Shown here piece after piece: positions 27,580 through 37,194 of a stretch of 64,000 bases of DNA (within the stretch, counting starts at the first letter, position 1; the number at the start of each line of letters is the position of its first letter). The stretch is from Nitrincola alkalisediminis (GTDB taxonomy: Bacteria > Pseudomonadota > Gammaproteobacteria > Pseudomonadales > Balneatricaceae). The stretch lies in contig NZ_VYTY01000003.1 of assembly GCF_009821115.1 (NCBI RefSeq), positions 428,386-492,385 of the forward strand, given 5' to 3'. A model generated the notes under the pieces. The model did not search any database, had not been told where the DNA came from, and saw only the letters and a list, made by a program, of their open reading frames with translations. The position numbers and the translations under genes are program-made.

Positions 27580-27783
27580 TCGAGGCCGTAGGGTTAGAGT
27601 GCTAATTGAGTGTAATTAAGTGGCATTCCATCGTTTAGGTGGTGATCAGCTTACTAAAAAACGTGATAAAAGATTAGTATACGTTCTGACGAATAGTGAT
27701 CTTTTTCGTGTACATCGCTTATGAATCTAATATTAGTGTCTTAAGTCTTCTCTTTCTACTTAAAAAATCAAAGTTATCAAATG

Positions 27784-28644
27784 TTAAGGGACAAAATGGT
27801 CATGAATGTACTGATCGAGTGCCAGCAATATCTGTTGTAAATGGGTTCGTAATCTTCGGTATTCCGGCAATAACTCGCGCGTTGCTTCATTCAAGTAAAG
27901 GCGACGGTTAATTTCAAGCTGGATTGAGTGCTTGTTCTGTGCAGGATCCGAATAGGCTTTCACCAGTTCAACGCCTTTGTAGGGATGGTTGACCCAGCAA
28001 GTGTAGCCTAACTCACTAAACACATTGCGAAGAAATTCGGTAATGCTTGGATCGGCAGTGCGGCCATCTCTATCCCCTAAGACAATATCGGGGTGTTCAA
28101 GACCTGGGTGTTCGGTTGAATACACATCAGCAACGGATGGCATCGAATGGCAGTTAATGTGCATAACACATTGATGGTGTTGATAGGTGTCCTGAAGGAG
28201 CTGTTTTAAGGTTTGGTGATACGGACGCCAATACGTTTGAATACGGTGTTGTATCTCGTCGATACTGAGCATTCGATCATATATCGGTTGTCCGTCATCC
28301 AGTATGCGCCAAATGAGGCCTTTTCCCAATCTTGATTTCTCACTCGCCAGTATAGGTTCAGGCCAAGGAGCGTTGAGTAGAGCTTCGTCAATATCATCGC
28401 TAGATCGGTTCAGATCGATGTAACTTCTGGGAAAACACGCCTCTAAAAGTGGGATGCCGATATCAGGAGCAAAGTTGAATAGGGTGTCCACATGCGTATC
28501 TTCGGCTTGACGTAGATCCTGTAGAGCCACGGCATAATTAAAGTCACTCGGATACTCGGTTCCTGAATGAGGGGAGTCGAGCACTAAGGTACGCATCGGT
28601 GTGCTAAGGGCCGCTGTGTGCATTTTAATCAAAGGTGAAGTCAT
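27784..28644 (-). CDS. N-formylglutamate amidohydrolase family protein
   Basis: Member of the N-formylglutamate amidohydrolase family (HutG-like, PF05013), 286 aa; it would hydrolyse N-formylglutamate to glutamate and formate or act on a related N-acyl amino acid. Visible family blocks are VLDSPHSGTEYP near residues 21-32, EDTHVDTLF, YIDLNRSSDDID, and the histidine-rich segment MHINCHSMPS, expected to bind zinc. HSIQLEINRRLYLNE follows. The start has a strong AGGAGG. No histidine-utilisation genes are adjacent, so the physiological substrate is uncertain. Confidence 0.85.
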   Translation of the reverse strand: MTSPLIKMHTAALSTPMRTLVLDSPHSGTEYPSDFNYAVALQDLRQAEDTHVDTLFNFAPDIGIPLLEACFPRSYIDLNRSSDDIDEALLNAPWPEPILASEKSRLGKGLIWRILDDGQPIYDRMLSIDEIQHRIQTYWRPYHQTLKQLLQDTYQHHQCVMHINCHSMPSVADVYSTEHPGLEHPDIVLGDRDGRTADPSITEFLRNVFSELGYTCWVNHPYKGVELVKAYSDPAQNKHSIQLEINRRLYLNEATRELLPEYRRLRTHLQQILLALDQYIHDHFVP

Positions 28645-28860
28645 GCATGCCTCCTTTTAGTGGACGATCTATTGACGCAAAAACCTCGAGTCCTTTTTCA
28701 GTTCAGCACGATACGTCAAATGACGAGTCTAACCTGATAATGGGTGTACTCAGTTTTGTCAGATATAGATGAGTTTGTAAATCTATTTCAATTTTTTTGA
28801 GGTGATTTTGTCAAACTCTGCTTTACTTAAGGTATAAAGCCACAATAAAAAGAGGTGATT

Positions 28861-29937
28861 ATGTCAGTTATGATGAAAGCCGCTGTTTTCGTTGAACCCG
28901 GCCGTATTGAAATTGTAGATAAGCCAATTCCTGAGATAGGTCCGAACGATGCGCTGATTCGAATTACCACCACAACGATTTGCGGCACAGATGTCCATAT
29001 TCTAAAAGGGGAATACCCTGTGGAACGGGGGCTGACGATTGGCCATGAGCCAGTTGGCATTATTGAAAAGCTGGGCCAGAATGTTCAAGGATATCAAGAA
29101 GGGCAGCGGGTCATCGCGGGTGCGATATGCCCAAGTTTTACATCCTACGCGTGTCAGGACGGTTGTTCTTCTCAAGATGGGGGGCATCACCACCATGGTT
29201 ATAAACCGCTGGGGGGATGGCGTTTTGGCAATACGATCGATGGCTCTCAGGCGGAGTATCTGTTGGTTCCTGACGCTCAAGCCAATCTATCGCCCGTCCC
29301 TGATGGGTTGACTGACGAACAGGTTTTAATGTGTCCTGACATTATGTCCACCGGATTTGCTGGCGCTGAGTCTGCCAATATTAAGATAGGGGATACGGTT
29401 GCGGTTTTTGCTCAGGGACCGATAGGTTTGTGTGCAACAGCTGGTGCGCGTCTGCGAGGAGCTGGATTAATCATTGCCGTCGATGGTGTCGATGAACGGT
29501 TACAAATGGCTGTGAAAATGGGAGCCGATGTGACGCTGGATTTTAGGAAGGTCGATGTGGTGGCCGAAATTTTGAAGATTACTCAGGGAAGGGGTGTCGA
29601 TGCATCAATTGAAGCCTTGGGGTTGCAGTCAACTTTTGAAGCTGCATTAAAAGTCCTAAAGCCAGGTGGAACACTCTCAAGCTTAGGCGTGTATTCAAGT
29701 GATTTAACGATTCCACTGGGTGCTTTTTGTGCAGGCTTGGGTGACCATAAAATCGTGACATCTTTATGTCCTGGGGGTAAGGAGCGTATGCGCCGTTTGA
29801 TGCAGACCATTTCGTCAGGGCGTTTGGATTTGTCTCCGATGGTGACGCATCATTATTCTTTGGACAATATTGTGGAGGCGTACGATTTGTTCTCGCACCA
29901 GCGAGATGGAGTGCTTAAGGTCGCGATTCATGCTTAG
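28861..29937 (+). CDS. zinc-dependent alcohol dehydrogenase, isopropanol-dehydrogenase-like
   Basis: Medium-chain NAD(P)-dependent alcohol dehydrogenase of 358 aa from the ATG at 28861 (AGAGG upstream). Catalytic zinc ligands are the cysteine in TTTICGTDVH and the histidine-glutamate pair in TIGHEPVG. The cofactor fold begins at VAVFAQGPIGLCATAGARLRGA. GGWRFGNTIDGSQAEYLLVPDA and LMCPDIMSTGFAGAE resemble the secondary-alcohol dehydrogenase branch. A run of four histidines (GGHHHHGYKP) sits where some relatives have structural-zinc cysteines. It is monocistronic, divergent from the amidohydrolase; substrate not decidable. Confidence 0.88.
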   Translation: MSVMMKAAVFVEPGRIEIVDKPIPEIGPNDALIRITTTTICGTDVHILKGEYPVERGLTIGHEPVGIIEKLGQNVQGYQEGQRVIAGAICPSFTSYACQDGCSSQDGGHHHHGYKPLGGWRFGNTIDGSQAEYLLVPDAQANLSPVPDGLTDEQVLMCPDIMSTGFAGAESANIKIGDTVAVFAQGPIGLCATAGARLRGAGLIIAVDGVDERLQMAVKMGADVTLDFRKVDVVAEILKITQGRGVDASIEALGLQSTFEAALKVLKPGGTLSSLGVYSSDLTIPLGAFCAGLGDHKIVTSLCPGGKERMRRLMQTISSGRLDLSPMVTHHYSLDNIVEAYDLFSHQRDGVLKVAIHA

Positions 29938-30048
29938 ACGTTGATTCGAAAACAGCAAGCGCTTTATGAGGCCGATAAAGTGCTTTCTGTTTTATGGCAA
30001 CATTTGGAAATTTCAATGTTTGGCGTCTTGTAAATGTCCCGTTTGCTG

Positions 30049-31461
30049 TTAGGGATCGGTCGTCCAGACCTTTTCTTGCTCCTGAGCGAGTTTAGCCGTT
30101 AAGGTCTCATGTAAGGCGTTTTTAATCCATTGCGTGAGTTGATGTTGATGCTTGTCTTTCCATTGCTGTTTTTGCAGGGCTTTTGCCCATTGCAGCAGCT
30201 GTATTTGGTCCGATTTAGACCAGTCGGACGCCTGAGATGTTAATTCAAGCTGACCTCTCTCTGCATGGGGTTTGAACCAAACTCTTTGAGTAAACGTCAG
30301 CGCCCTAGCCATGACCACTAATGGAAAGTTTGGATGTGTCACGGGGCCGATAAATGGCTTTTCCTTTGATAAAGGCAACCATCCAAACACTTTTTTCGGG
30401 AGGTGCTGACTGGCTAACCATCCACTTGATGCACCAATAATGGCTCCAGAAACAGCGCCCAGCATTAAAGATGTACCCCCTGAGCCCAAATCAATGACGG
30501 CGCCTGTAGCCATGCCAGCGGCTCCGCTGATTATCAACAGTTCCTTTTGTTTGAGCCCCCAAAGATACCAGCGCTCTGTATTCATGAGAGAACTGTCTTG
30601 TGCCTGCCATAGACGCTCTTTTTCTGTATGTGCGTGCGCATGTCCCCACTGTGTGAGTAATTGTTCAAAAAAGTGTGTTTCAGACTGATCTAGATGTTGT
30701 TGAAACAACTCTTCTGGTGGGGTAGGTAAGACGGAGTTTAAAGGTGTGATGGCCAAACGGTAACTGATTTGTTCGCACCAATATTCCGCAAGCTGCAAGC
30801 TGACTTGTTCAATCCGCGCTTGGTCACGTTCAATAAGCCGCTGATTCAGCCGTTTAATCGCTTGCGTCCAGTCTTGTGATAATTCAGCCATTGCATTGAG
30901 TAAGGCGATCCGCGTTGGCAAGGTGGCCGTCATGGGATTAAAGACACGTACCCATTGAAAAAATTGATTCAAGGTGACTTGCCAATTTGGATCTTGATGG
31001 GCGGGGTCTATGGGGTTGATAATTGCCATGCGCGGTTGCCCCGTCCATCTAAGAATCTCCATTTCAGCCTCGTCTGCTGCGGTTAAGTCGCTGGCGGCAT
31101 CCGTGATGTATAAAATGCCAGCGCCCTGCATAATGGGTGTAAGTAGTTCAACCTCATCAGGGAAGCGTTGAGCATGACTGGGTTCGTTCAGAAATGCTTG
31201 AATACGTTCTGGGCGTTGGGCGGGTGAAACGGGGATCTCGTTTAGCCAAGCTAAGACTTGTCGCGCTCGTTGGAATCCGGGGGTGTCCGTCAGCGCCATC
31301 AATACCTGATTTTGAATAATAAATTCGAAGCGCTCGGCTTTTTGAGTGGTGCCAGATTCCACTCCAATGCGGATATGGGCATTTTCGACCAGTGTCGAGA
31401 CAATCGATGACTTACCTTGATTGGGATGACCCACGACACAAAAATGAGGATAGGGTTTCAT
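30049..31461 (-). CDS. DUF3482-type GTPase
   Basis: Predicted GTP-binding protein of about 470 aa. The N-terminal GTPase domain has P-loop GHPNQGKSS, switch region SGTTQKAERFEF, and ALTDTPGFQRARQVL (DTPG). The NKxD motif is weak, with NPID in its place. The C-terminal part matches the DUF3482 arrangement, with a glycine-rich hydrophobic hairpin GAAGMATGAVIDLGSGGTSLMLGAVSGAIIGA that may touch the membrane. The ATG at 31461 overlaps the stop of the upstream gene in ATGA, so it is preferred over the TTG at 31479. Function unknown; this family usually travels with DUF2868. Confidence 0.85.
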   Translation of the reverse strand: MKPYPHFCVVGHPNQGKSSIVSTLVENAHIRIGVESGTTQKAERFEFIIQNQVLMALTDTPGFQRARQVLAWLNEIPVSPAQRPERIQAFLNEPSHAQRFPDEVELLTPIMQGAGILYITDAASDLTAADEAEMEILRWTGQPRMAIINPIDPAHQDPNWQVTLNQFFQWVRVFNPMTATLPTRIALLNAMAELSQDWTQAIKRLNQRLIERDQARIEQVSLQLAEYWCEQISYRLAITPLNSVLPTPPEELFQQHLDQSETHFFEQLLTQWGHAHAHTEKERLWQAQDSSLMNTERWYLWGLKQKELLIISGAAGMATGAVIDLGSGGTSLMLGAVSGAIIGASSGWLASQHLPKKVFGWLPLSKEKPFIGPVTHPNFPLVVMARALTFTQRVWFKPHAERGQLELTSQASDWSKSDQIQLLQWAKALQKQQWKDKHQHQLTQWIKNALHETLTAKLAQEQEKVWTTDP

Positions 31462-32501
31462 GTAGAGGGCTCCATCCAAACAAGTGCATGTTTTTGCGCA
31501 AAGGCTTGCCAGCTGAGTTTGTGACGATCCGTCTCCGGATTGGAGTGATGAACCTGCAGTGCTTGCTTAATTCCTTTGCTGTTGGCTTCGGTTATCCAGT
31601 CACTCAGCTCAGCCATGGGGGTGCAGCTTGACTTCACTTTCCACAAGATTGAATGAGGCGACATATCCATAAGCTCCTTCCAGACACGTTGATCCTCATT
31701 CCAATCGTTCAGCCCCAATGAATATCTATTGTTGGGCGCTGACATTTGCCAGTACACACATGTCGCAGCGTGCCAGTCGTCCAGATGATAGGCTTGGTCG
31801 AATGGCTGAGGAGCCAGGGTTTGAGACGATGCCGCAGGTGCTTGAGTGGGCGCAATTCTTAACTCAGATGAGTGGAGTCGGTGCCACTTTACGTAGGTCG
31901 CAATCGCTAACAGGCTTCTCGGCAACAGATTGTAGGTGATGATGCTCGCCATGATAAATGGCCACCAGCGGCTAGCGTCTTGAAAGGATGTGGTATGGGC
32001 GTCGATACGGTTAAATTGCGTCGTGTCTAATAAATTGAGGTCGGGAGCCGCCTGAGGCCAGAGCGCTGCCCAAGGCGTACTGATAAGTTGCATCAATTTT
32101 AATAGGGCATCAGACGAACTCAGTAGGGTCGTACTCCAACCGAAGGCAAGGTCGGATATAAACAGCTGGATTGTGAACATGCTGAGCGTCCCGATCCCAA
32201 AGACAAGCCATAACCCTTGCAGTCGGCTAATAATCCACCAAGCTTGGATCGGTTTTGGTTGCCAGTAACGTGAGGGCTTCAGAATCTGAGTAAGCCAACT
32301 GTTTCTCACGCCCCTTACCAGTTGTAGGGTGGATAGGATCGAGCCCAGCAAAGGGAGGCCCACCCAAAGCAACAGAATCCAGAAAACATTGATGCGGCCA
32401 TCATTGGGGTAATTGAGAACAGCGGTGGCGAGCATCATCCCTGCAATAAAGGATACAAGAATAAGCCACTTGGGCAGTGTCAAAGTGTCAGTTGTGTTCA
32501 A
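31458..32501 (-). CDS. DUF2868 family membrane protein
   Basis: Membrane protein of 347 aa, first gene of a two-gene operon with the DUF3482 GTPase. Four or more transmembrane helices are evident: about 12-30, 41-60, 102-122 and 190-210. The SDLAFGWSTTLL segment and RWWPFIMASIITYNLLPRSLL block are typical of DUF2868. A soluble C-terminal half carries short signatures such as WNEDQRVWKELMD. The pair may form a membrane-bound GTPase complex; its role is not known. Confidence 0.8.
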   Translation of the reverse strand: MNTTDTLTLPKWLILVSFIAGMMLATAVLNYPNDGRINVFWILLLWVGLPLLGSILSTLQLVRGVRNSWLTQILKPSRYWQPKPIQAWWIISRLQGLWLVFGIGTLSMFTIQLFISDLAFGWSTTLLSSSDALLKLMQLISTPWAALWPQAAPDLNLLDTTQFNRIDAHTTSFQDASRWWPFIMASIITYNLLPRSLLAIATYVKWHRLHSSELRIAPTQAPAASSQTLAPQPFDQAYHLDDWHAATCVYWQMSAPNNRYSLGLNDWNEDQRVWKELMDMSPHSILWKVKSSCTPMAELSDWITEANSKGIKQALQVHHSNPETDRHKLSWQAFAQKHALVWMEPST

Positions 32502-32655
32502 TCGAATTCCTATGCGGTAAAGCCAATACGTCGATAAATAATACAGACCTAAGATGGTGACGCCTAGATGAGAGTAATAGATCGGTATACAGCGATTGGA
32601 TCAGAGAAATATTAAGACCAGAGGAAAAGCGATAAAAGGTCTTTAATTAATTGCT

Positions 32656-32674
32656 AATGAAAATAATTTGCATT
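32656..32674. promoter_or_regulatory. Fur-box-like 9-1-9 inverted repeat upstream of the FMN oxidase gene
   Basis: AATGAAAATAATTTGCATT is an inverted repeat with one mismatched pair (AATGaAAAT / AATGcAAAT), close to Fur sites. It lies about 145 bases before the start of the alpha-hydroxy-acid oxidase. Apart from this site and a doubtful micro-ORF, the 315-base gap 32502-32816 shows nothing else convincing. Confidence 0.6.
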
Positions 32675-32705
32675 ACTATGTCGATCAGCTAGGTAAGCTG
32701 AAATC

Positions 32706-32795
32706 ATGATTCCCTTCATCCTCATGAATTCAACGCTCAATCCGTGGCAGCACTGGGGTGTTGTCGCGGGTTCCTTTTTATACAGGCTGCGTTGA
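32706..32795 (+). CDS. possible 29-residue micro-ORF (doubtful)
   Basis: ATG at 32706 to TGA at 32793-32795, beginning MIPFILMNSTLNPWQHWG. It lies between the Fur-like box and the oxidase gene, so it would be in the leader of an iron-controlled transcript. The ribosome binding site is weak (AGGT about 12 bases upstream). No family is recognised. It may be chance. Confidence 0.2.
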   Translation: MIPFILMNSTLNPWQHWGVVAGSFLYRLR

Positions 32796-32816
32796 TTTAA
32801 CCCTTTTGGATGTACT

Positions 32817-33917
32817 ATGTCTAGGATACCGAATTCTCTTTGCTCGTTGAGTGACTATGAAATAGAAGCCAAACGACATTTACCACCGGATCTTTGGGCA
32901 TATATTTCAGGCTCATCAATGGATGGCTTGACCAAACAACGCAATACAAGTGCATACGATCAATGCTTATTGCAGTCGCGTGTATTAGTTGAAGGGCTCG
33001 GTCAGGGCAGTTGTCAAACGCAATTATTCGGACAATCACTGAAGTACCCTCTACTCATTGCCCCCTTAGCCTATCAGCGTCTTGTCCACCCCATGGGCGA
33101 AATTGCCACTGTGCAAGCGGCTTTAGCACAGGGAGTTGGGTTTTGTTTGTCGACACTTTCGAGTACTTCTATTGAAGCCGTTGCTGACGCTGCATCGGAG
33201 AGTTGCCGTTGGTTTCAACTCTATTGCCAACCCGATCTAAGTGACACCTTACACCTAATCAATCGAGCAGAGCTGGCTGGTTACCAAGCGCTAATCGTTA
33301 CCGTGGATGCACCCTTTAATGGTGTGCGCCATGATGAGCAACGAGCGGGGTTTCGCTTGCCTTCGGATGTTTGCGCCGTCAACTTAAACCATCTGCCTAA
33401 GCTTAGAGAAGGCGATTCTGTCTTTGAGTGTTGGATGAAAACAGCACCGACGTGGAAAACCATAACTTCGATTCTTGAGCACACGCAGTTGCCTGTTCTT
33501 CTTAAAGGCATAATGCATCCGGAAGACGCACTAAACGCTGTTGATCTAGGTGTAAGAGGTATTGTTGTCTCGAATCATGGTGGTCGTGTCCTGGATACGC
33601 AGCCTGCAAGTCTTGAGGTATTGCCTTTAATGCGTCAGGTGCTGCCAAAGGGATTCCCCATTTTAGTCGATGGTGGTATTCGACGAGGCAGTGATGTTTT
33701 TAAAGCCATTGCTCTTGGAGCGGATGCTGTGCTTCTCGGCCGATATGTGCTTTATGCATTAGCGGTTGCTGGTCCCTTGGGTGTTGCGCATATTTTAAGA
33801 GTGTTAAGAGATGAATTCGAAGCAACCATGGCGCTCTGTGGTTGTGCCCGTGTGTCCGATATATCAACAGTCTGTTTATATGATTTTCCTAGGGCCTTTT
33901 CAAATAAAGGGGGCTAG
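32817..33917 (+). CDS. FMN-dependent alpha-hydroxy-acid oxidase/dehydrogenase
   Basis: TIM-barrel flavoenzyme of the lactate/glycolate oxidase family, 366 aa; it oxidises an L-2-hydroxy acid to the 2-oxo acid. FMN and substrate motifs visible are PLLIAPLAYQRL (family P-A-P), FCLSTLSSTSIE, WFQLYCQPD, ALIVTVDAPFNGVRHDE, LLKGIMHPEDA, the active-site VSNHGGRVLDTQPAS, and ILVDGGIRRGSDVFKAIALGADAVLLGR. YISGSSMDGLTKQRN replaces the more usual Y-GA-DE-T-N block, so the FMN edge is divergent. A Fur-like box upstream and piuC convergent downstream suggest expression under iron limitation. Exact substrate unknown. Confidence 0.85.
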   Translation: MSRIPNSLCSLSDYEIEAKRHLPPDLWAYISGSSMDGLTKQRNTSAYDQCLLQSRVLVEGLGQGSCQTQLFGQSLKYPLLIAPLAYQRLVHPMGEIATVQAALAQGVGFCLSTLSSTSIEAVADAASESCRWFQLYCQPDLSDTLHLINRAELAGYQALIVTVDAPFNGVRHDEQRAGFRLPSDVCAVNLNHLPKLREGDSVFECWMKTAPTWKTITSILEHTQLPVLLKGIMHPEDALNAVDLGVRGIVVSNHGGRVLDTQPASLEVLPLMRQVLPKGFPILVDGGIRRGSDVFKAIALGADAVLLGRYVLYALAVAGPLGVAHILRVLRDEFEATMALCGCARVSDISTVCLYDFPRAFSNKGG

Positions 33918-33937
33918 GAGTAACCAGTGATTAAGTC

Positions 33938-34621
33938 TCAACTTGTTTGGCTCCATTGCCTGAGCAAGTTATGGTATACACCGATAAGGCGGGTAATGTG
34001 TTCATTCTCGTGTGTGTTTTGGCGTAGGCCTTGGATGCTTTGGTCTAGCTGATACAGCGTTCGCCTCTGCTCATTATCTCGGATTAAACTTTGTAACCAA
34101 AAAAAACAGCTGATGCGGTGGCCCTTGGTCACGGGTGTCACTCGGTGGAGACTTGTTGATGGATAGAGAACCAAGTCTCCCGCTGGGAGCTTAACGGATT
34201 GCGTGCCAAAGGTATCATCAATGATGAGCTCGCCACCCTCGTATTCATCTGGCTTGCTTAGAAACAGTGTCATGGATAGATCTGTCCTGATTTTCACAGG
34301 AGTGTTGGGAACTTGGCGGATAGCATTGTCGATGTGATAACCAAACTCACCTCCATTACAGTAACAGTTGAACATGGGGGGGAAGATCTTGGCAGGCAGT
34401 GCCGCGGCCATAAAATCGTCTCGTAGCCCCAGTCGTTGTAGAATTGCATTACCCAGCTGTTCGGCCAGTGGTGAGCGTGGGTCAAGTTGTAGGTTGGTTT
34501 TTTGCTGACGAGAGGCATTGCCAGCCGTAAGTTTTCCATCTTGCCATTCGGCTTTTAATAGTGCTAATTTGATATTATGGGCTTCTTCGGCAGTAAGAAT
34601 ATTGTGTAAATGCAGCAGCAC
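33938..34621 (-). CDS. piuC: PiuC/YbiX-type Fe(II)/2-oxoglutarate PKHD hydroxylase
   Basis: Non-haem iron dioxygenase linked to catecholate siderophore uptake. Iron ligands are H and D in FGYHIDNAIR and the distal histidine in STSLHRVTPVTKG; the arginine for 2-oxoglutarate follows in KGHRISCFFW. I choose a GTG start at 34621, giving MLLHLHNILTAEEAHN, which matches how homologues begin, gives 227 aa (family about 226), and has AGGA upstream. The longer frame opens with TTG at 34663. It lies 92 bases after the TonB receptor on the same strand, mirroring the known fiu-ybiX and piuA-piuC pairings. Confidence 0.85.
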   Translation of the reverse strand: MLLHLHNILTAEEAHNIKLALLKAEWQDGKLTAGNASRQQKTNLQLDPRSPLAEQLGNAILQRLGLRDDFMAAALPAKIFPPMFNCYCNGGEFGYHIDNAIRQVPNTPVKIRTDLSMTLFLSKPDEYEGGELIIDDTFGTQSVKLPAGDLVLYPSTSLHRVTPVTKGHRISCFFWLQSLIRDNEQRRTLYQLDQSIQGLRQNTHENEHITRLIGVYHNLLRQWSQTS

Positions 34622-34713
34622 GTGTTGGATTCCTGTCGATTGAGTTTGAATGTTCGTGCTCAAGCCATCAAGGATGTTTTACTCCATGGATGGCTTGATT
34701 GGATTCTTAATCT

Positions 34714-36936
34714 TTAAAAATTGTAGTTGAGGCTGAGTTTTATATTACGCGGATCCCCTGGCTTAAAATGACCGCGAGCACTGTAATCCGTTACGTATTC
34801 CTTGTCCGTTAGGTTGCTCACGTTGAGCTGGGCTTTAAGCTGGTTGGTGAATTCATAACTGGCCATTGCGTTCACCAGCGTGACACTGCCGGTTTCATAG
34901 AAGGCACGTTGCTGGCGCCAGTATGTATTGCCACTGTTATATTCGGCTCCAGCGCCTAAGGTGAGAGGGCCTTTAGCGTAAGTCATCCAGAGACTGGCAG
35001 ATTGATCGGGGGCTGCCGTTAGGCCGTTTCCGAGAGTCGTATTGCCATTTGCGGCTGGCGCATCTTCTGTAACTTTGGCATTTTGCCGAGTATAGGTTCC
35101 AATAAGGCTCAGTTCATCACTTAATTGACCGGTTGCACTTAATTCAAAACCACGGCTGCGCTGCTCACCAGACGTTGTAATCTGATTGTCGACGGTGTCA
35201 TAAACGTCTTTCGTTGTTTCAAAAAGGGCCGCGCCTAACAAAAGTCGATCATCAAAGAAGACCCATTTGGTTCCAATTTCTTTTGTGACGGACTCCAGTG
35301 GATCAAGCTTTGCATAGGCATCGGCTGTATTGGCGTTACCCTGTAAGACAAGGTCAGTGGCATTGGGCTGTTCTGAGTTCGATATAGAGGCATAGAGGCT
35401 GCCATTTTGCAGAGGTTTAAAGTTGATGCCTGCTTGCCAACTGATTAAGTCTGCATCTGTTTTTGCATGAACTTGTTGCCCCCCCGAGGTTTTGTACCCC
35501 TTTGCCGTGAAGTCTTCATAGCGCAGTCCAGCACTCAATTGTAGATATTGATTGAGTGTGGCTGTATTTGCAAAGTAGGCGGCTATACCTTTCGCGGTGG
35601 TGTCGGATGAGTAGCCATCTTTTTGCCAGCTTCCTGTGGCGGTGACACTGTCGGGGGTATTTAGATCGACGCTAGTCGCAGAAAGTGTGATGCCCGAAGT
35701 GTCGATAACTGGGATTTTTTTATTTTCTCGGTAGACTTCGGCCCCGACAACGAGGTCGTGTTTTACCGAGCCTGTATACACTTCTCCAATGGCATCTAAT
35801 TGAGTAACAAAGAGTTTGTCTTCACTAAACTGCGCCATGAAAGGTGAAACATTGACGCTGCCATCATAGTTCGGTGCACTGTTATTACCGAGATTTAAAA
35901 GGGCAGGCCGGGTGGTGATGGATTGGCGTTCATTGGTTCCAATACGCGTTTGGCTGCGAAGGTTCCAGGCATCATTGACTTCGTGATTGATGATCGCCGT
36001 TAGGCTTGTGGCATCGACTTCTTCAAAGTCACGGCCTTTAACACCGTAATAGTTGCCCCAATTGCTTTTTGATATAGGCCCTTCGGGCATGCCTAACTGC
36101 GCGGCCGCCGCTGCATTCACAAAAGGAAGACCCATTACGGGTGTGTTGTCTTGTTGCATATGAAACAGGTTCAGTGTTAAGTCTGTTTTGTCACTGATCT
36201 GAAGGAAGTAAGAGGATGCGATGGCTAAAGTTTGATAATCTTCTTCGCCATTGCCAAGATAATCACCACCGCTTTGTGCCAAAAGATTAATTCTAAGCGC
36301 ACTGTCATCTGACAGCTGGTGATTAAAATCACCGGTAATTCGTCCTAACTCACCTTGATCATATGAAAGATTAATCGTATTAAAGTTGCGGTCTGTACGT
36401 GCGCTTTTTGTCACTAGATTAACGGTCCCGCCGGCCGATCCTTTCCCGTATAGACTCCCGGATGACCCCTTCGCAACTTCGATCTGCTCGGTATTGAAAA
36501 TATCGCGACTGTAGGTTGAAAGATCCCGAATACCATCAGTGTAAATGCTACCGTTAACATCAAATCCACGAATAGTAATTGTGTCGCCTGTGGTGACGTT
36601 CCCCCCTCCACCTTCTCCAGCCGCAAAAGTGGAGACACCTGCGACGTTGCGTAAAGCGTCTTGAAGGTTGGTCACTCCTTGGTCGTGCATCAATACGTCA
36701 TTAACAATCGTCAGTGTTTTTGGTGTGTCAACGAGATCCTGTGTGAGTTTCACATTGGCTGATTTCTCAACATGATAGGTTTGTTCTGATTCTGCCGATA
36801 CTTCCAGTGTCGGTAGCTGAACGTTGTCCGTTTGTGCATAAGCGTGTGTCACCATGAGTGACAGGGCAGAGCCGATCGCTAAGGCTAAGGGGCTGGGTTT
36901 GCAGGTGTGTATCTTGCAGCATAGATGGTTTTGCAT
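34714..36936 (-). CDS. TonB-dependent catecholate siderophore receptor, Fiu/PiuA-like
   Basis: Outer-membrane TonB-dependent receptor, 740 aa, probably for catecholate iron complexes. A signal peptide ends near VTHAYAQ-TD. The plug domain has QDALRNVAGVSTFAAGEGGGGN, ITIRGFDVNGSIYTDGIRD and VAKGSSGSLYGKGSAGGTVNLVTK, all standard. The beta-barrel ends in the aromatic terminus KLSLNYNF, as needed for outer-membrane insertion. AAAGGA precedes the ATG. PiuC downstream supports the Fiu/PiuA assignment. A Fur-like box lies about 260 bases upstream. Confidence 0.88.
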   Translation of the reverse strand: MQNHLCCKIHTCKPSPLALAIGSALSLMVTHAYAQTDNVQLPTLEVSAESEQTYHVEKSANVKLTQDLVDTPKTLTIVNDVLMHDQGVTNLQDALRNVAGVSTFAAGEGGGGNVTTGDTITIRGFDVNGSIYTDGIRDLSTYSRDIFNTEQIEVAKGSSGSLYGKGSAGGTVNLVTKSARTDRNFNTINLSYDQGELGRITGDFNHQLSDDSALRINLLAQSGGDYLGNGEEDYQTLAIASSYFLQISDKTDLTLNLFHMQQDNTPVMGLPFVNAAAAAQLGMPEGPISKSNWGNYYGVKGRDFEEVDATSLTAIINHEVNDAWNLRSQTRIGTNERQSITTRPALLNLGNNSAPNYDGSVNVSPFMAQFSEDKLFVTQLDAIGEVYTGSVKHDLVVGAEVYRENKKIPVIDTSGITLSATSVDLNTPDSVTATGSWQKDGYSSDTTAKGIAAYFANTATLNQYLQLSAGLRYEDFTAKGYKTSGGQQVHAKTDADLISWQAGINFKPLQNGSLYASISNSEQPNATDLVLQGNANTADAYAKLDPLESVTKEIGTKWVFFDDRLLLGAALFETTKDVYDTVDNQITTSGEQRSRGFELSATGQLSDELSLIGTYTRQNAKVTEDAPAANGNTTLGNGLTAAPDQSASLWMTYAKGPLTLGAGAEYNSGNTYWRQQRAFYETGSVTLVNAMASYEFTNQLKAQLNVSNLTDKEYVTDYSARGHFKPGDPRNIKLSLNYNF

Positions 36937-37194
36937 TGGAGTTCCTTTCTATGTTTTTTTAATGGGGAATAAAAATGCGACTAACAATAGTTGTCACACA
37001 TCCTTTTTGTTGAGAAGGCGTTGTGTACTAAATTCAGGAGAGGCTGGCACTGGCTGGCGAAGCGGGATTTCCGTCAGTAGGCTTTAGGCGATTGGGAGAT
37101 GCGCCAGATCAATACTTGAAAATTGTCCGCTCAAGGCTCAATTAATAAAACTAAATGAGTCTATTGCGCGATTTTAGTTGTTTTTTACAATAAT

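Noticed and set aside
29190..29210. His-His-His-His run in the alcohol dehydrogenase as a tag or artefact
   Set aside because: It lies inside the structural loop of the enzyme where the family varies; no vector sequence surrounds it.
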